The notes under the pieces: generated by a model
What the model was told of the DNA's origin: nothing
The model's database searches: none
What the model saw: the letters and a program-made list of their open reading frames with translations, nothing else
Made by a program: the position numbers and the translations under genes
In this document: positions 60,981 through 64,000 of the stretch, piece after piece
Layout: each line of letters opens with the position of its first letter
How positions within the stretch are numbered: the stretch's first letter is position 1
DNA from: Pegethrix bostrychoides GSE-TBD4-15B
Lineage (GTDB): Bacteria > Cyanobacteriota > Cyanobacteriia > Elainellales > Elainellaceae
Length of the DNA stretch: 64,000 nucleotides
Direction of reading: 5' to 3'
NCBI GenBank assembly: GCA_019359155.1
Contig: JAHHHV010000079.1
Location: forward strand, 39,577 to 103,576

Positions 60981-62387
60981 ATGCCTGCTGATTCCCGCCT
61001 GACTTTGCTCTACAGCTATAGCGATCCGCTGCTCGAGTCGATTCCCGATATTTCAACCTGGGGCTGGACGTTTGACCGGCTCTACCAGGATTTGGGCGCG
61101 CGCACTCAGTTTCAGCAGCTCCTGCAAGACTGCGCCACTGAATTTGGGCAGCAAGATTTGCAGCTGCGGGTGCGGCAGCTGGGCGAGTTGGGCGATTCGC
61201 TGGGCGCGATTGGGGACTGTCTGAAGCAGCTCGCTCAGCTCAATGTCAGCCTGCTGATTGGCGAACAGGCCGCACCCAGCGAGCTAATCACTCCCGCTGA
61301 GCTGTTTGGGCAAATGGATCAAATTCAGCTGAACCAGCGTCAGCAACAGCTGCGGCGCGGCCATGCCCGCAGTCGCTTAAAGAGCTCGCCACCACCCGGC
61401 TCTGCGCCCTATGGCTATCGCCGGGGCAAAGAGCGCTATCTGCTTGACCGCAGCACTGCGCCAGTCGTCAAAGAGTTCTTTGAGCATTTTCTGCTCTACG
61501 GCTCGCTGCGGGGCAGCCTGCGGCATTTGCAAAAAAAATATGGAAAAAAGATCTCGCCCGCGACTGGCAAGCATTGGCTGACTAGCCCGGTCTATCGGGG
61601 TGACTTAACCTATCAAACTGGCGCAACCATCCGAGACACACATTCGCCCATTCTGTCGCGCCAGGAAGCGGCTCAAATTGACCGATTGCTGCGCCGCAAT
61701 CGCAGTCTGCCGTTCCGCTCGGCCTCGGCTCCGCGTTCCCTCGCTGGCTTAGTGCGCTGTGCCACCTGCCAGTCGGCAATGAAAATTAGCCGCACGCTCA
61801 AGCCGGGGAAAGCCCCAAAAAAATCCCAGCAGAACCCAGACCAGAACCCAGACCAGGCAAAAGAGTATCTCTATCTGCGGCCAGTCGCCTGCACCCAGAC
61901 TGGTTCACCCTGTCGCGCCATTCCTTACGCCGAAGCGCTAAGTCGAACCATTCAGCGCGTTTGTGCGGATCTTTTGCCAGCAATTGCCCAAGTCGAGCAG
62001 CAGGCAGGCTTGCCCAATCCGCTAGATCACAAGGCGCAGCTCATGGCTCAAATCGTCCTTCGGCAAGAGACTCTGACAGAGATCCCTGCACTTGTGACCA
62101 GCGCCATCTTAGATCCTGAAACGGCTGAGCTACGAGCCTACAAGCTGCGAACTGAGCTAGCCAATCTAGAAGCCAAGCTGGCTCAGCTCCCCCCTGTCAA
62201 CCTGAAAGCCACTGCTGAGGCCGTTTCAATTCCCCAGTTCTGGCTAGATCTGTCTGAGCCTGAGCGGCGATTTTATCTGCGTGAGTTCATCCAACAAATT
62301 CAGATTGTGCGAGCCACCGAGGACAGAGAAGATAGAACAGTCGAGAACTGGACGGTGCGGCTCATCTTCAACTTCCAGCCGATGTAA
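60981..62387 (+). CDS. Serine-recombinase-like protein with degenerate catalytic domain
   Basis: This 468-residue protein has the plan of large serine recombinases: an N-terminal resolvase-like domain (1-110), a recombinase domain (about 140-245 with PPPGSAPYGYRRGKERYLL), a zinc-ribbon (LVRCATCQSAMKI ... CTQTGSPCR) and a C-terminal coiled coil. The N-terminal domain starts LTLLYSYSDPLLESIPD and later has VRQLGELGDSLGAIGDCL, where active enzymes show YxRVS and LDRLxR. The catalytic arginines seem lost. It resembles a conserved cyanobacterial group related to XisF. It may bind DNA without recombining it. Confidence 0.85.
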   Translation: MPADSRLTLLYSYSDPLLESIPDISTWGWTFDRLYQDLGARTQFQQLLQDCATEFGQQDLQLRVRQLGELGDSLGAIGDCLKQLAQLNVSLLIGEQAAPSELITPAELFGQMDQIQLNQRQQQLRRGHARSRLKSSPPPGSAPYGYRRGKERYLLDRSTAPVVKEFFEHFLLYGSLRGSLRHLQKKYGKKISPATGKHWLTSPVYRGDLTYQTGATIRDTHSPILSRQEAAQIDRLLRRNRSLPFRSASAPRSLAGLVRCATCQSAMKISRTLKPGKAPKKSQQNPDQNPDQAKEYLYLRPVACTQTGSPCRAIPYAEALSRTIQRVCADLLPAIAQVEQQAGLPNPLDHKAQLMAQIVLRQETLTEIPALVTSAILDPETAELRAYKLRTELANLEAKLAQLPPVNLKATAEAVSIPQFWLDLSEPERRFYLREFIQQIQIVRATEDREDRTVENWTVRLIFNFQPM

Positions 62388-62418
62388 AAGCAGCCGATGT
62401 AAAGCAGCCGATGTAAAG
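62376..62418. repeat. Three tandem copies of a 14-15 bp unit over the recombinase stop codon
   Basis: Copies of CAGCCGATGTAAA(A)G at 62376-62390, 62391-62404 and 62405-62418. The first holds the recombinase stop codon (TAA at 62385-62387). The later copies repeat the same TAA. Confidence 0.93.
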
Positions 62419-62649
62419 TTTTGCAGCTAAAAATTCACATAAATCACTAAACAGTTCGCCAAATAATTCAAACCAAAAAGATTGTAAAGAGATTTGGCGG
62501 ATGCTAATCGCGAAAAGCGAAGAAAAACGGAAAGTTGAAAATCAGTACCTATAGCCAAGATGCTTGCTACCGAAGGCTTACCGTGATTATTTGATAAATT
62601 GGCCAACAATCGAGAAGGCTATATTGACAGGCAGCACAGCACAGCTCTT

Positions 62650-63057
62650 ATGGAACTCTTGCAGAACTACGTTTTAATCTTTGATCAAGGTGCAGAAGAC
62701 CTCCAGGTCTTAGAGTCTCTGCTGGGGCATCTGCGCTGTCCGCTTGTTGTGACCCGCTCTGTAGAGCAGGCCATGGCCAAAGCCAAGCAGTCTCCCCCCT
62801 ATCTGCTAATTTTGAGCGGCGCTCAGCCAAGCTGGTCGCAGCCGCTCGTGCATCAGTTTCGCAGCCTCGCCGATACCTGCGGCATCACCATCGTCGCTCT
62901 GACCGATGTTCATGCTCCAAGCTGGCTGCGTCAAGAAGATAATCCAGGTGTCGATGGCTTTTTGGTAAAGCCGCTGAATCGAGATATCCTCACCTCGGTG
63001 GTGCAGTCCGCCTGGGTGCGCCAAAGCTACTGTCTGGCCAACCAACAATTAGCTTAG
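62650..63057 (+). CDS. Pseudo-receiver protein (phospho-acceptor Asp missing)
   Basis: This 135-residue protein has a CheY-like fold. The acidic pocket is reduced (VLIFDQGAEDLQV), and the beta-3 position that normally has the phospho-Asp reads YLLILSGAQP, with Ser/Gly instead. The switch Thr (VALTD) and the Lys (GFLVKPL) are kept. Phosphorylation is therefore unlikely, and it may act as a constitutive or ligand-type partner. I chose ATG 62650 over the upstream TTG 62599. Confidence 0.82.
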   Translation: MELLQNYVLIFDQGAEDLQVLESLLGHLRCPLVVTRSVEQAMAKAKQSPPYLLILSGAQPSWSQPLVHQFRSLADTCGITIVALTDVHAPSWLRQEDNPGVDGFLVKPLNRDILTSVVQSAWVRQSYCLANQQLA

Positions 63058-63129
63058 CCAGCGAGATCTCGGCTGCGCGCTCGCCTATCAACTCAAGCTA
63101 AGCTGTAGCTGAAGATCTCTTCAGCCGCC

Positions 63130-63870
63130 ATGCAGTTTGCTCCGCTCTATCCGCTGATCCATCGGTTACTCAAGCCTGCCTTTCCAGCTTGCCTTTGGAC
63201 TGGAGCACCGGGCAGCCAGCGCATTGCCTTAACGTTTGATGACGGGCCGCATCCGCTACATACGCGACCGCTGCTAGAAGTTTTAGATCGACATCAGGTG
63301 AAGGCCAGCTTTTTTTGGCTGGGCGTTTGCGTTGAGCGCTGTCCAGAGATTGCGCGTACGATCTGGCAGTCTGGGCATTGGATTGGCCTGCATGGCTACG
63401 AACACCGCTCGTTTACGCAGCTCTCCGCTCCCGAACTGCGCCGCAGCCTAGAGCGAACGCAGAGCGCCATTGCCCAAGCCTGTGAAATCGCTCCGCAGGT
63501 CGCCGCGCAGCAGATTCGAGACGTTCGCCCCCCCAACGGCATCTTCACGCCCCAAATTCTCGATCTGCTCCAGGGCTGGGGCTACCGTCCGGTGATGTGG
63601 AGCGTTGTGCCGGAAGACTGGGTGAGACCAGGTATATCGATCACAGCGCAGCGGGTGCTGAATCAGACTGAAGATGGCTCGGTGATTGTGCTGCATGACG
63701 GCTACCACGGCGGCGAAGACGTGGCGGCGGTAGCGGCAAAAATCATTCCAGCCTTGCTGGAGCAGGGCTATCAGTTTGGCAGCATTGAAGATCTCTGGGG
63801 CAAGCGGGGGCAGCCCATACAGCCTACGCAGCCCATACAGCCTATGCAGCCTCCAGTAGAACCACTCTAG
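63130..63870 (+). CDS. NodB-type polysaccharide deacetylase
   Basis: This 246-residue carbohydrate esterase 4 family protein removes N-acetyl groups from peptidoglycan, chitin-like or exopolysaccharide substrates. It has motif 1 TFDDGPH, motif 2 HGYEHRSF (metal His pair), motif 3 RPPNGIF and a C-terminal IVLHDGYH. No clear signal peptide. The C-terminus has an 18-bp tandem repeat (63811-63846) encoding PIQPTQPIQPMQPP. Confidence 0.92.
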   Translation: MQFAPLYPLIHRLLKPAFPACLWTGAPGSQRIALTFDDGPHPLHTRPLLEVLDRHQVKASFFWLGVCVERCPEIARTIWQSGHWIGLHGYEHRSFTQLSAPELRRSLERTQSAIAQACEIAPQVAAQQIRDVRPPNGIFTPQILDLLQGWGYRPVMWSVVPEDWVRPGISITAQRVLNQTEDGSVIVLHDGYHGGEDVAAVAAKIIPALLEQGYQFGSIEDLWGKRGQPIQPTQPIQPMQPPVEPL

Positions 63871-63885
63871 CCATCTAGTGGTCTG

Positions 63886-64000
63886 TCAGTTTTCAATTTG
63901 TGGGTAAAGACGCTTGAGACGAATCCGAGCATCTGCTGTTGTGAACTGCCAATCTACGGACTTTTGTGAATGATTACGTTGGATGTACCAAGCAGTCGTT
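63886..64000 (-). CDS. Transposase-like C-terminus, IS630-type (runs off the window end)
   Basis: The reverse strand is open from the window edge to TGA at 63886, giving 37 residues ending WQFTTADARIRLKRLYPQIEN. This resembles the C-terminus of an IS630-type transposase ORF in cyanobacteria. A CTAGTGGTCTGTC stretch at 63875-63887, right after the deacetylase stop, may be the element's inverted-repeat end with its TA target. Most of the element lies beyond the window, so this is tentative. Confidence 0.55.
   Translation of the reverse strand, partial: TTAWYIQRNHSQKSVDWQFTTADARIRLKRLYPQIEN

Overview
The window is chromosomal DNA from a cyanobacterium. The evidence is a Vipp1-type IM30 protein, Ycf46, a PixG/H/I/J/L phototaxis operon with a cyanobacteriochrome receptor, a long RibBA, and phosphoketolase plus PEP carboxylase. 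The order rpmH-rnpA-PH protein-yidC-khpB-yceD is also the usual cyanobacterial one. A Leptolyngbya-like filamentous lineage is plausible but not proven. I saw no rRNA, tRNA or CRISPR array.

Layout. 1-5 kb: end of a DUF1643 gene, vipp1, a polar amino-acid ABC transporter, a peptidoglycan-binding-repeat protein and a 137-bp MITE. 5-11 kb (minus strand): a 56-aa membrane sORF, an SH3 protein, ycf46, and the yceD-khpB-yidC-PH-rnpA-rpmH locus. 11-20 kb: an MscS channel, then a signalling island (CHASE3/GAF hybrid kinase with three receivers, divergent cheR-cheB, and a REC-GGDEF-EAL protein with a degenerate GGDEF). 20-26 kb: an alpha/beta hydrolase, an M23 endopeptidase, a hypothetical protein with a (CCAG)10 tract, and a pentapeptide-repeat protein ending in a near-perfect 15-bp array. 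26-35.5 kb: pixGHIJL. 35.7-40.7 kb: phosphoketolase, enolase and a D-lactate-dehydrogenase-like enzyme. 40.7-52.2 kb: an exopolysaccharide cluster (Wzy-like polymerase, Wzx-like flippase, five glycosyltransferases, an epimerase and a Gfo/Idh oxidoreductase). 52.4-60.7 kb: argC, ribBA, a MATE exporter, a rhomboid protease and ppc. 61-64 kb: a serine-recombinase-like protein with a degenerate catalytic domain, a receiver lacking its phospho-acceptor Asp, a NodB-type deacetylase, and the end of a transposase-like gene cut by the window edge.

Themes. Light sensing (pix), chemotaxis-type signalling, c-di-GMP turnover, surface polysaccharide and cell-wall enzymes together suggest a motile, surface-living organism. 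No wholly new multi-gene system stood out. The most unusual signal is genome texture: tandem microduplications of 9-21 bp in protein linkers and across stop codons, two CCAG/CTGG tetranucleotide tracts that could be phase-variable, and frequent GCTAGC palindromes while the common cyanobacterial HIP1 palindrome is nearly absent.
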